DNA of 8,849 bases from an uncultured Spirochaetales bacterium (GCA_946061495.1 CAMGSV010000098.1:1-8849), one strand, 5' to 3'. Positions 1 through 6,773 are shown, counted from the stretch's first letter. Translations and numbers: made by a program. The notes: generated from the letters alone by a model not told the origin.

Positions 1-21
1 GATTATTACACAAGGACGTGA

Positions 22-27
22 TAAAAT
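22..27 (+). promoter_or_regulatory. possible -10 box of the tRNA gene
   Basis: TAAAAT lies 15 nt before the tRNA 5' end. With a 17-nt spacer its -35 box would straddle the left edge of the window, where only GATT is visible, so the promoter cannot be confirmed. Confidence 0.3.
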
Positions 28-42
28 AATTCAAGGTAGTTC

Positions 43-116
43 GGGCCTATAGCTCAGTCGGTTAGAGCAGCGGCCTCATAATCCGTAGGTCCCTGGTTCA
101 AGTCCAGGTGGGCACA
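43..116 (+). tRNA. tRNA with CAT anticodon (Ile2 or elongator Met)
   Basis: The whole cloverleaf can be drawn. Acceptor arms are 43-49 and 109-115, the D stem is GCTC/GAGC (52-55/65-68), the anticodon loop is CTCATAA (75-81) with CAT at 77-79, the variable loop has 5 nt, the T stem is CCTGG/CCAGG (92-96/104-108) with loop TTCAAGT, and the discriminator is A116. CCA is not encoded and would be added by the CCA enzyme. The body resembles tRNA-Ile2, whose C34 is changed to lysidine by TilS so that it reads AUA, but elongator tRNA-Met uses the same anticodon and A73, so identity is open. It lacks the three G-C pairs of the initiator anticodon stem. Two stem positions are unpaired, G2-A71 and C31-U39, and 6-67 is a U-G wobble, which is poor for a functional tRNA. 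Confidence 0.85.
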
Positions 117-120
117 AAAA

Positions 121-144
121 ACTGCCGGAAGGCAGTTTTTTTTT
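121..144 (+). terminator. intrinsic terminator of the tRNA gene
   Basis: A perfect 6-bp stem ACTGCC/GGCAGT (121-126/131-136) with a GGAA tetraloop is followed directly by a run of T to position 144. It starts 5 nt after the tRNA discriminator. The A-run before the stem can extend the pairing into the T-run, so it may also work in the other direction. Confidence 0.85.
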
Positions 145-244
145 GTCTAGGTTGATTTGTAGGTTTGAGCTATTCCTATCTCGGCGAGAGAGAATCCCTC
201 GGAAAGGGTGAAAGTCAGGGGGCATGACGCAAAAAGAGGAAGGG

Positions 245-288
245 AAAAAATCCCCTGAAGAAACTCTGTTCTAGAATTTCTCCAGGGG
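245..288 (-). terminator. intrinsic terminator of the fasciclin gene
   Basis: On the minus strand a 12-bp stem (277-288 pairing with 252-263, one mismatch, outer end CCCCTG/CAGGGG) with a 13-nt loop is followed by ATTTTTT (251-245). Its distance from the minus-strand stop at 349 (about 60 nt) and its orientation fit termination of the fasciclin transcript. The T-run is absent in the plus direction. Confidence 0.75.
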
Positions 289-297
289 TATAGTCAA

Positions 298-333
298 CCA
301 GTGGAAGCAGAAAGGAGGAACTGCCCCCACTGG
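298..333 (-). repeat. inverted repeat between the fasciclin stop codon and its terminator
   Basis: CCAGTGG (298-304) pairs with CCACTGG (327-333), and inside it GCAG (307-310) pairs with CTGC (321-324). It begins 15 nt after the stop codon on the minus strand and has no T-run. It would form a second 3'-UTR hairpin ahead of the terminator, perhaps protecting the mRNA from 3' exonucleases. Confidence 0.5.
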
Positions 334-348
334 ATTGGTTCCTGAGGA

Positions 349-963
349 TTACTTGGTGGATGCCAGGGCGTTGTCAGCAAAGCTGTCGGAAAGCTTGTAG
401 ATGACTGCATTGTCGATGTAGATACCCTCTGCGTCCATGACGGGAACATCGTTGACGGTGACCACCTCATTCACCACCGCAATGGTGATAGGATCTCCGC
501 TGATGGCAGTGGAGGTGGTGGAGTCACCGGATGCCATATCTGCCGTGTCAACAATGCCGGGAATGATGTAGCTGGTGATCACATCCTCCACTACCACGTC
601 CTGGTCAAAGGAACCGTCAACGGGGGCAAAGATGGTGACACCTTCTGGCATGGTGGAAATCAGGGTGTCGGTTCCAGTGAGGTACATTGCTTCTGCCACC
701 TCGTCCAGGTCACCATCGCTTTCAATCACCAGCACCAACTGGGATGCGTCTGGGGCACTGTCGATAATAGCGGTCCAGTCGGTGGTGGAGTCAGCTGTGC
801 TTGTACTGGTAGTGGCGCTGGCTGAGTCTCTGGTCGTGCTGGTAGAAGCTGTGGTGCTGGAGGTGGAGGCTTCTGATGATGAAGCCCCCTGAGCCGCGAG
901 GATGCCTGTCAAAAGGATGCCAGTGACGCAAATTCCAAGTCCGATTTTCTTTGTTGCTTTCAT
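349..963 (-). CDS. secreted fasciclin (FAS1) domain protein with Ser/Thr-rich linker
   Basis: A 204-residue exported protein. Residues 1 to about 26 form a signal peptide (KATKK positive end, hydrophobic core GILLTGILAA); there is no lipobox cysteine after the core, so it is probably released or envelope-associated rather than lipidated. Residues 27-62 are almost only Ser, Thr and Ala, a flexible linker. Residues 63-204 match a single FAS1 domain: the first conserved block is TIFAPVDGSF (110-119), YIIPGIV (132-138) follows, and the second block runs VNDVPVMDAEGIYIDNAVIY (170-189). FAS1 domains generally serve adhesion or extracellular matrix contact; the ligand here is unknown. The ATG at 963 is chosen because AAGGAGA (968-974) sits 4 nt upstream; an in-frame TTG 15 nt further out lies beyond that site. 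The gene stands alone, facing a YD-repeat/two-component operon. Confidence 0.88.
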   Translation of the reverse strand: MKATKKIGLGICVTGILLTGILAAQGASSSEASTSSTTASTSTTRDSASATTSTSTADSTTDWTAIIDSAPDASQLVLVIESDGDLDEVAEAMYLTGTDTLISTMPEGVTIFAPVDGSFDQDVVVEDVITSYIIPGIVDTADMASGDSTTSTAISGDPITIAVVNEVVTVNDVPVMDAEGIYIDNAVIYKLSDSFADNALASTK

Positions 964-1237
964 GTTTTCTCCTTGCAATTGATTTGTCCCGCAAGCTCAC
1001 TGGTCTGGAGCTAAAGCTTTGTGAGGAGGAGCAGCTTCTGTCGCTTCCAGCCGTGAGTTACAGGTACACTTTTAATGATAGTGGATGGCTAGTCAGAAAA
1101 CCAATGGTAATGTTAAGATTCTGCAAAGAAACGGCTGAGGTATTTTTCTTATATTGTATTTTTTTCAATTTTCTGGGGAATTAAAGTGGCATACTTAAAT
1201 ACTCCATTAAAAAGATTTTATAGGCACAGGAAGGGTG
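964..1237. promoter_or_regulatory. divergent intergenic region between the fasciclin gene and the YD-repeat operon
   Basis: This 274-nt stretch holds no credible gene and must carry the promoters of both neighbours. The part from 1141 to 1221 is very AT-rich, with T-runs around 1142-1170 and three TTAAA elements at 1181, 1195 and 1207. The ribosome-binding sites are clear at both ends (968-974 minus, 1228-1234 plus). I could not assign a -35/-10 pair with normal spacing for either direction, and the TTAAA series is only loosely periodic (14 and 12 nt). On the fasciclin side, CTCAC/GTGAG around 990-1025 could form a weak leader hairpin. Confidence 0.5.
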
Positions 1238-2110
1238 ATGAAGCGAACGGTGGTTTTGCTAATGATGTTTTTGGGGCTTGTCTCGTTGGGGGCTGTAGAG
1301 CCACTGCTGAGAATTGCAGGATACCCTGAAGAGCGGTTGCTGGGAACCGTAAAGGAGATAAAGGAGTTCACTGGGAACGCTTTGTCGGATCTCCGTATCA
1401 GCAAATTGATTGTCTTGAACGAACAGGGAGATGTCTCCTCGGTGGAGCAGTATACTGCCAGCGGCCTCGTGGGAGCCAAGAATGTCTATTTGTACGACGA
1501 TGCCCATAAGCTTGTAGAGATTATCGGGACGAGAATTGATGAGGTGGGGCAGTGGCGGTATGAGTATCGGTACAACCAACAAGGAAGGCTGCGGGAAGAA
1601 TTGTCCTGGACCTGCGATAATTCCTTGGAGTGGCGGAATGAGTACCTGTATGGCCGCTCTGGGCGACTGGTGGAAAAGATTGCCTATCAGGGGACAGACA
1701 CCGAGACCATGCGTGAGCTGTATCGCTACGATCAAGAGGGACGACTGTCCCAGTGGTTGATACTTTTTCCAGATGGCAAGCTGTTGAAGCAGGTGGAATT
1801 CTTCTACAATGACTTGGGCCTGGTGTCCGAGGAGGTGTACCACAATGAAAATTCCGTCTACAAGCGGAAGAAATTCTTTTACAACAAGAATTCTCTATGG
1901 GAGCGGGTGCAAACAGTGGATCGGAATGGAAAAAGTGTGGAGACAACCTTGTATTTCTACAATGCTGCCGGTCAGCTGGTGGAGGAGCTTACCAGAAAGG
2001 TGGACGGCACACTGAAGGTTCGTCGTACCATGAGCTACGATCACATGGGGAATGAATTCGCCAGGATTGATTCCATGGGGAATTATCTGGTAAAGGAAAT
2101 ACGGTATTAG
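1238..2110 (+). CDS. secreted YD-repeat (RHS-like) protein made of 26-residue units
   Basis: A 290-residue protein with an N-terminal signal peptide (residues 1 to about 19, MKRTVVLLMMFLGLVSLGA). Its mature part is a repeat array. The Y-x-Y-[D/N]-x-x-G-x-L motif of YD/RHS repeats starts at residues 84, 110, 136, 162, 188, 213, 239 and 265, so spacing is 26 in all but one step (25). A degenerate copy (IVLNEQGD) begins at 58, again 26 before, and the last unit ends at the C-terminus. Such repeats form beta-hairpins; in large RHS/Tc toxins they make a shell, but this protein has no RHS core, no toxin tip and is far too short for that. It is the first gene of an operon with the response regulator 13 nt downstream, hinting at a sensory or envelope role. 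ATG 1238 is preferred over GTG 1235 for spacing from AGGAAGG (1228-1234). Function unknown. Confidence 0.88.
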   Translation: MKRTVVLLMMFLGLVSLGAVEPLLRIAGYPEERLLGTVKEIKEFTGNALSDLRISKLIVLNEQGDVSSVEQYTASGLVGAKNVYLYDDAHKLVEIIGTRIDEVGQWRYEYRYNQQGRLREELSWTCDNSLEWRNEYLYGRSGRLVEKIAYQGTDTETMRELYRYDQEGRLSQWLILFPDGKLLKQVEFFYNDLGLVSEEVYHNENSVYKRKKFFYNKNSLWERVQTVDRNGKSVETTLYFYNAAGQLVEELTRKVDGTLKVRRTMSYDHMGNEFARIDSMGNYLVKEIRY

Positions 2111-2123
2111 GAAGGGGAAATAG

Positions 2124-2870
2124 ATGGCGTGCATTTTGTTGGTGGAGGACAATGACTTCATCCGGGAGGCTCTGGCCGGCTATCTTCAGCTGGACGAGCA
2201 CACGGTAATTGAATTCGCCGAAATCCGAGGCGTGATGGAGGTGATTAATCGTGGCATCGTGGATTTGGCCATCCTGGATGTCATGCTACCGGATGGAAGC
2301 GGCTTTAATCTTGCCAAATCCATTCGTGAGGTGTCCGATATGCCCCTGGTGTTTCTTACGGCAAAGGATTCAGAGTCTGACCGTATCCTGGGCTTTGAGC
2401 TGGGCGCTGACGATTATATTGTGAAACCCTTTTCCTCCAAGGAGCTAGCCCTTCGGATTCAGGCATTGCTGAAACGGTGCAATCGTCAGCAATGCAGTCA
2501 ATTGTCTGCACGGAGCATTTGGCGGCTGAAGGACCAGACACTGGAGCTGGACAAGGATACCCATAAGTTGGTGGTGAACCAGCAGGAGTTGTATTTGACG
2601 GGGGCTGAGTGGAAGATTCTCCTGTATCTGGCGGAGCGGGAAAACGTGGTTATTTCACGGGAACGGATTCTTTCTGAATGTCTGAACTATTCCTTTGAAG
2701 GCTCGGAACGAACCATCGACACCCATATTGCCAACCTCCGTTCCAAGCTGGGAAATGGGGATTGGATTGGAACGGTTCGGGGCTTTGGCTATCGTTTCAA
2801 CGGTTCCAGTCAGAATGGCTGTGCCGGATTCAGCTGTCCACGTGGGAGTGGGGAGAAGCCTCTGAAATGA
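2124..2870 (+). CDS. OmpR/PhoB-family response regulator
   Basis: A DNA-binding response regulator of 248 residues. The receiver domain (about 3-115) has the acidic pair E8/D9, phospho-acceptor D52 in ILDVMLPDG, T79 in FLTAKD, and K101 in the KPF motif. The winged-helix domain (about 130-226) contains ERTIDTHIANLRSKLG and ends in RGFGYRF, the standard PhoB-type recognition helix and wing. Phosphorylation by the kinase encoded next should control DNA binding. It starts 13 nt after the YD-repeat gene, with GGAAGGGG (2110-2117) as ribosome-binding site overlapping that gene's stop, and its own stop overlaps the kinase start (ATGA, 2867-2870), indicating translational coupling. The protein continues about 22 residues past the usual C-terminal end of the family, with two cysteines, a small oddity that may simply reflect the overlapping kinase translation signal. 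Confidence 0.93.
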   Translation: MACILLVEDNDFIREALAGYLQLDEHTVIEFAEIRGVMEVINRGIVDLAILDVMLPDGSGFNLAKSIREVSDMPLVFLTAKDSESDRILGFELGADDYIVKPFSSKELALRIQALLKRCNRQQCSQLSARSIWRLKDQTLELDKDTHKLVVNQQELYLTGAEWKILLYLAERENVVISRERILSECLNYSFEGSERTIDTHIANLRSKLGNGDWIGTVRGFGYRFNGSSQNGCAGFSCPRGSGEKPLK

Positions 2871-4225
2871 GAAGCCTGTTCGCCCGCTTTTTCTCAAATC
2901 TGATTATCTCGTCTTTGGGGGTGCTGGTGACCATGGCCCTCATTGCCGTCTTTGCGGTGAATCATTCCGTTTCCACCTGGAATATGGGCAAGAAGACGGA
3001 TCTGGAAAATCTCTTGCGTCCCATTGTATCCCGCGTATATCGCATGTCTGGCAGTCTTGAGCGGGAGGCGTTGCACACTGCCATTGAGCCCTACATGACA
3101 GATACCCTTTACGTGTATATTTTTGATGCGGAGAAGAAGCCCTTGCTGCTACTGGACAAGGGGAACCTCATCAGTTTGGAGGAATTCCAGAAGGAGCTCG
3201 GTTCGGTGAGTTCCTTTTTACGGGAGAATCCCCCCGTAGAGTTAACTGACGGAGCACATACCATCGGCTATATGGCCGTCAGCAATGTAGATTTCTACGC
3301 CTACAAGGCAAACAGAAACTTTGTCTCCACCATCATCAATGTGGCCTCCATCGGCATTATCATTACGACGGGGCTTTCCTTGGTGCTGGCGCTGGTGCTT
3401 TCCTCCAGTTTTTCCCATCAGACAAAAAGCCTGGTGTCTGGCATCCAAGACTTGAGCAACGGGAAGCGACAGGTGGAATTTCCTCGGTCCTCCACCCGAG
3501 AGCTGGAAACTATTTCCCGGTCCGCCCAGATGTTGCAGCGTCAGCTGGAGAAGGAGGAGACGCTGCGGGAGCAGTGGACGCAGGATATTTCCCACGATTT
3601 GCGGACTCCCATCACCGCCATCAAGGCTCAGCTGGAAGCTATGCACGATGGGGTGCTTCCCATCACCTCGGAACGGATCGGTCGTTTGATGGCAGAGCTG
3701 GAGCGGGTGGAATTCCTAGTGCGGGACTTGTCGGAGCTGAGTCGCTATGAGTCACCGGAAATGAGAATCTCTCCTCAGCTCCTTTCCTCCAGCGACTTCA
3801 TGGATGATATGCGGGAACGGTTTTCCTTTCTGTGCAGCCAGAAGGGCATCAGCTTTTTGTTCAACTCCGCCGTCTTCAGCTATTATGCCGACGAGCATCT
3901 GCTGCAGCGTTGTGTGTCCAACATCATCCAGAACGCCATCCAGCACACTGCTGCTGGTGGCAAAATTGACGTGAATTTTTATGACCGGGATTCCCAGGCT
4001 GTGCTGGAGGTGCGGAACAGTGGCCACATCGATGAACGGCACTTGGCGCACGTCTTTGACCGCTTCTATCGTGGCGACAAGGCCCGCAATCCCGGTGGCT
4101 CCGGTTTGGGCTTGCCCATTGCAAAGGCCATCATGAGCTTGCACAATGGAACGGTGGAGGTCAAAAACTGCGGGGACATGGCCTGTGTTACCCTTACATT
4201 TCCTGAAATCTTTAACTTGCTTTGA
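2867..4225 (+). CDS. two-transmembrane sensor histidine kinase
   Basis: A 452-residue membrane kinase that should phosphorylate the regulator encoded just upstream. TM1 is about 9-31, an extracytoplasmic sensor region of about 120 residues follows (32-152), TM2 is about 153-179, then a HAMP-like linker (about 180-232). The dimerisation/phosphoacceptor helix has DISHDLRTPITAI with H243. The ATPase domain shows the N box NIIQNAIQHT (N357), RNSGHID in place of the usual D-x-G-x-G, then FDRFYRGD and the glycine loop GGSGLGLPIAKAI (410-422). The altered G1 box (N384-S-G) occurs in some functional relatives, but the missing aspartate deserves notice. The frame is open further upstream, but ATG 2867 is preferred: it overlaps the regulator stop and follows GGGAGAAG (2851-2858). 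No known sensor domain is recognisable in the extracytoplasmic part. Confidence 0.92.
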   Translation: MRSLFARFFSNLIISSLGVLVTMALIAVFAVNHSVSTWNMGKKTDLENLLRPIVSRVYRMSGSLEREALHTAIEPYMTDTLYVYIFDAEKKPLLLLDKGNLISLEEFQKELGSVSSFLRENPPVELTDGAHTIGYMAVSNVDFYAYKANRNFVSTIINVASIGIIITTGLSLVLALVLSSSFSHQTKSLVSGIQDLSNGKRQVEFPRSSTRELETISRSAQMLQRQLEKEETLREQWTQDISHDLRTPITAIKAQLEAMHDGVLPITSERIGRLMAELERVEFLVRDLSELSRYESPEMRISPQLLSSSDFMDDMRERFSFLCSQKGISFLFNSAVFSYYADEHLLQRCVSNIIQNAIQHTAAGGKIDVNFYDRDSQAVLEVRNSGHIDERHLAHVFDRFYRGDKARNPGGSGLGLPIAKAIMSLHNGTVEVKNCGDMACVTLTFPEIFNLL

Positions 4226-4245
4226 GTGTGGTGCTGTGTTATACT
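4217..4245 (+). promoter_or_regulatory. sigma-70-type promoter of malQ
   Basis: TTGCTT (4217-4222), a 17-nt spacer and TATACT (4240-4245) form a near-consensus promoter. Transcription should start near 4252, giving a leader of about 32 nt. The -35 box lies inside the last codons and stop of the kinase gene, so malQ has its own promoter despite the short gap. Confidence 0.8.
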
Positions 4246-4272
4246 ATAGGTAAATCGGTTTACCTGTAGTAT
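4241..4272. promoter_or_regulatory. 32-bp palindromic operator over the malQ start site, probably LacI-family
   Basis: The left arm ATACTATAGGTAAATC (4241-4256) and right arm GGTTTACCTGTAGTAT (4257-4272) are inverted copies differing at two of 16 positions. The core GTAAATCGGTTTAC has the central CG and flanking A/T blocks typical of LacI/GalR-family operators. It covers the -10 box and predicted start, so a bound repressor would block transcription, most simply relieved by a maltose-type sugar. In RNA the two differences become G-U pairs, so part of it could also fold as a leader hairpin ending next to the CGGAGG ribosome-binding site (4273-4278). No regulator gene is in the window. Confidence 0.75.
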
Positions 4273-4283
4273 CGGAGGCTTTT

Positions 4284-5906
4284 ATGGAACTTCAGCGTCG
4301 CAGTGGAGTCTTGCTCCATCCCACCTCACTGCCGGGAACACCTGGTGTCGGAACCATTGGTGCCGCTGCCTGTGCCTTTGTAGACTGGCTGGCGGAGTCC
4401 CACCAAACCCTGTGGCAGATTCTCCCCCTGGGGCCCACAGGCTACGGCGATTCTCCCTACGCCTCCTTTTCCACCTTCGCAGGCAATCCGCTGATGATTG
4501 ACCTGGAGGATGTGGTGGAGCGGGGCTGGGCAGCGGCTGCCCTCATTGTACCACCGGATTACATAAAAACAGCGGGACCGGTGGACTTTGGTGCTGTCGT
4601 CTGGTGGAAGATGCCGGTGCTCAAAGCCGCCGCCGCGTATTTTTTGCAGCACGCCTCAGCACAGGATGCATCTGCCTATAAGAAATTTGTGGTTGAACAG
4701 GGATTCTGGCTGGAAAACTACAGCCTTTTCATGAGCATAAAGGAATTCTATGACAGAAAGGCCCAGGAGGAGCAGGTGCATGGCGCCATGTGGAGCACCT
4801 ACTGGCCCTCAGGGCTGGCCCGCCATGAAAAAAAGGCCGTACAGCAGTGGCTGGCCCAGCACCAGCAGGAGGTGGAAATCCAGAAGGTGATTCAGTTCTT
4901 CTTCTTCACCCAGTGGCGGGAGCTGAAGGGCTATGCCAACGGCAAGGGCATTGCCATCATCGGAGACATACCGATTTTCGTGGCCGCCGATTCCGCCGAC
5001 GTGTGGGCCAACCAGCACCTGTTCCAGCTTGATGAGGATGGGCGGGCAACGGCAGTGGCTGGTGTGCCGCCGGATTATTTCAGCGCCACCGGACAGCTGT
5101 GGGGAAATCCCCTCTATGACTGGGAGGCAATGGCGGCAGAAGGCTATGAGTGGTGGATTACCCGTATCAAGGCGGCCCTGGAACTGGTGGACTACATCCG
5201 CATCGACCATTTCCGGGGGTTCGAGGCTTACTGGGCCGTTCCAGCCGGGGAGGAGACGGCTGTCAAGGGACAGTGGCTGCCGGGGCCGGGGCACAGGCTC
5301 TTCCAGGCCATCCGGGAAAGGCTGGGAGACATTCCCATCATCGCCGAGGACTTGGGTGTCATCACCGAGGAGGTGCGGCGGCTGCGGGATGACTTTGAGC
5401 TGCCGGGAATGAAGATCCTCCAGTTTGCCTTCGACCTGAAGGAGGCGGGACAGGGGGGCTGTGTGAATGCCTTCTTGCCCCACATGTACAGCCCCAACTG
5501 CGTGGTCTACACCGGCACCCACGACAACGACACCATGGAGGGCTGGCTTTCCACGGCTTCCGAGGAGGAGCTGGCACTGATTGGCGAGTATCTAGAGGGG
5601 CCGGGCAAGACGTGTCCCCGCAAGGAACTGTGCCGCCGCCTGGTGCAGCTGGCCCTTTCCTCCACCGCAAAGTTCGCCGTGATTCCCCTGCAGGACATCT
5701 ACGGCTTGGGAAGCGAGGCCCGCATCAACACCCCCTCCACCTCCGACGGTAAGAACTGGATTTGGCGGATGGAGGACTGGATGCTGGTGGGGGATCAGGC
5801 GGCAGAGGTTATCCCTTGGCTGAGACGATTGGGTCTCCTCTATGGACGGAATATAGTCGCTGTCGTAGAGCCCCTTGAGGAGGGAAGCGAACATTCCCAA
5901 GGATAA
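4284..5906 (+). CDS. malQ: 4-alpha-glucanotransferase (amylomaltase), GH77
   Basis: A cytoplasmic enzyme of 540 residues, a normal length for the compact bacterial form. It moves alpha-1,4-glucan chains between maltooligosaccharides, releasing glucose, in maltose/maltodextrin or glycogen use. The N-terminus has the family pattern RRSGVLLHPTSLPG and LPLGPTGYGDSPY (48-59). Catalytic residues by family comparison are nucleophile D308 in RIDHFRGFEAYWAVP, acid/base E355 in IAEDLGV, and D414 in THDNDT. The C-terminal NTPSTSDGKNWIWR (482-495) is also typical. The ATG at 4284 follows CGGAGG by 5 nt. It does not sit in a mal cluster here: upstream is a sensor kinase and downstream a convergent membrane-protein gene. 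Its own promoter and a LacI-type palindrome imply separate sugar-responsive control. All key residues are present and nothing suggests damage. Confidence 0.96.
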   Translation: MELQRRSGVLLHPTSLPGTPGVGTIGAAACAFVDWLAESHQTLWQILPLGPTGYGDSPYASFSTFAGNPLMIDLEDVVERGWAAAALIVPPDYIKTAGPVDFGAVVWWKMPVLKAAAAYFLQHASAQDASAYKKFVVEQGFWLENYSLFMSIKEFYDRKAQEEQVHGAMWSTYWPSGLARHEKKAVQQWLAQHQQEVEIQKVIQFFFFTQWRELKGYANGKGIAIIGDIPIFVAADSADVWANQHLFQLDEDGRATAVAGVPPDYFSATGQLWGNPLYDWEAMAAEGYEWWITRIKAALELVDYIRIDHFRGFEAYWAVPAGEETAVKGQWLPGPGHRLFQAIRERLGDIPIIAEDLGVITEEVRRLRDDFELPGMKILQFAFDLKEAGQGGCVNAFLPHMYSPNCVVYTGTHDNDTMEGWLSTASEEELALIGEYLEGPGKTCPRKELCRRLVQLALSSTAKFAVIPLQDIYGLGSEARINTPSTSDGKNWIWRMEDWMLVGDQAAEVIPWLRRLGLLYGRNIVAVVEPLEEGSEHSQG

Positions 5907-5934
5907 GTGGAGTCTTGTAGGAGAGGTGCTGATG

Positions 5935-5974
5935 GAATGACGCCTTGGGTTGCAATCCGAGGTGTCATTCTTTT
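5935..5974 (+). terminator. intrinsic terminator of malQ
   Basis: GAATGACGCCTTGG (5935-5948) pairs with CCGAGGTGTCATTC (5957-5970), 14 bp with two G-U pairs and an 8-nt loop, followed by TTTT. It lies 28 nt after the malQ stop. The hairpin ends 5 nt before the stop of the convergent minus-strand gene and can also form in that transcript, but without a T-run in that direction. Confidence 0.88.
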
Positions 5975-5975
5975 G

Positions 5976-6761
5976 CTAGTCCTTCCAGGGAAAGATGAAG
6001 TTTTTCAAGGTTCGTGGCCCCACATTTTCTCGGTCTTCTGCCATCAGCTCCTTCCAAGGGATGTGCTTCTTTTGGGCTGGGGTCGCATCGGGATGTTTCT
6101 CCAGCCAATCGTACTTATAGAGCCGTAGCCGCAGGGCGTTGACGTGGGCCAACACAATGCCGCAAAAGCTGGGAACAGTCATGAACAGGGCGATGGAAAG
6201 CAGCAGCAGCACGAGGGTGTAGATAAAGATGAAGAGGGAAAACCCTGGGTTGTCAAAGAAGATGATGAAAGATTTTTTTAGGCACCTCTTGAAGTCGTTT
6301 CCCATAAGGCAGCGGACGGGAAGAAACCATTGCAGGGACAGAAGGCAGACAAAGATGAACCAGAATACGAGGGCGGCCAGAAAGAGTCCTACCATCCCTT
6401 CCATCCGCAGATAAAAGGGGATGGTAACGGTTCCCAAAACCGGCAGAAGGAAGGTGATGAGTCCAAAACCAATGCCCACCTTCCAACTGGAGTGAAAATT
6501 CATGAGCCAATCCTTGAAGGTGACGGAGCGGAAATTGGCAATTTCCACGGCACAGGGGCCGAAGGCCAGGCAGGCGACAGAAACACCGCACCAGCCCAAT
6601 GCTAGCACAATGAGAAAGGCCAGTCCTGCCACATCGGCTGCGAGACTAGCCAAAAAATAGCTGCCCACCATCAGTCCAAAAATCAGGAGGTTGGGAAAAA
6701 CCAGAGATAGGAGGTGATCCCAGCCGTCAAAGAAATTCTTTTTTATGAAAAATCCAATCAT
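5976..6761 (-). CDS. polytopic membrane protein of unknown function
   Basis: A 261-residue inner-membrane protein. Hydrophobic segments lie at about 17-40, 44-70, 94-117, 122-148 and 172-207, so five or six transmembrane helices. The first 15 residues (MIGFFIKKNFFDGWD) are amphipathic, and the cytoplasmic-looking charged tail from about 208 contains LRLYKYDWLEKHP and ends AEDRENVGPRTLKNFIFPWK plus D. I believe such ends recur in spirochaetal conserved hypothetical membrane proteins, some of which vaguely recall the YesL/DUF624 group, but I cannot name a function. The ATG at 6761 is kept because the N-terminus reads like a true family start, and the next Met (31) is inside the first membrane segment. 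No Shine-Dalgarno sequence precedes it; a TATACT box ends 6 nt upstream. It is downstream of lysS in the same direction, separated by a hairpin. Confidence 0.85.
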   Translation of the reverse strand: MIGFFIKKNFFDGWDHLLSLVFPNLLIFGLMVGSYFLASLAADVAGLAFLIVLALGWCGVSVACLAFGPCAVEIANFRSVTFKDWLMNFHSSWKVGIGFGLITFLLPVLGTVTIPFYLRMEGMVGLFLAALVFWFIFVCLLSLQWFLPVRCLMGNDFKRCLKKSFIIFFDNPGFSLFIFIYTLVLLLLSIALFMTVPSFCGIVLAHVNALRLRLYKYDWLEKHPDATPAQKKHIPWKELMAEDRENVGPRTLKNFIFPWKD

Positions 6762-6767
6762 AGTTTA

Positions 6768-6773
6768 AGTATA
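6768..6773 (-). promoter_or_regulatory. candidate -10 box of the membrane-protein gene (leaderless start)
   Basis: TATACT on the minus strand ends 6 nt before the ATG, so transcription would start at the A of the start codon. The -35 region (GTCATG at 17-nt spacing) is weak and falls within the hairpin behind lysS, so the assignment rests on the -10 hexamer and the lack of a ribosome-binding site. Confidence 0.45.

Noticed and set aside
145..244. GGTGAAAGTC and GACGCAAA motifs that recall pieces of cobalamin and c-di-GMP riboswitches
   Set aside because: The motifs are in the wrong order and spacing, the surrounding conserved cores are missing, and no gene follows on the plus strand for them to control.
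951..1184. Plus-strand open frame of 77 codons in the divergent intergenic region
   Set aside because: It starts inside the fasciclin gene's 5' end, lacks a ribosome-binding site, and its translation looks like random AT-rich sequence.
1238..2110. RHS/Tc-type toxin or contact-dependent inhibition system
   Set aside because: There is no RHS core domain, no variable toxin tip, no immunity gene and no VgrG or PAAR-type neighbour; the protein is only 290 residues.
4809..5522. Long minus-strand frame (237 codons) opposite malQ
   Set aside because: It lies wholly within malQ, which has all its catalytic motifs; the antisense translation shows no domain and no start signal.
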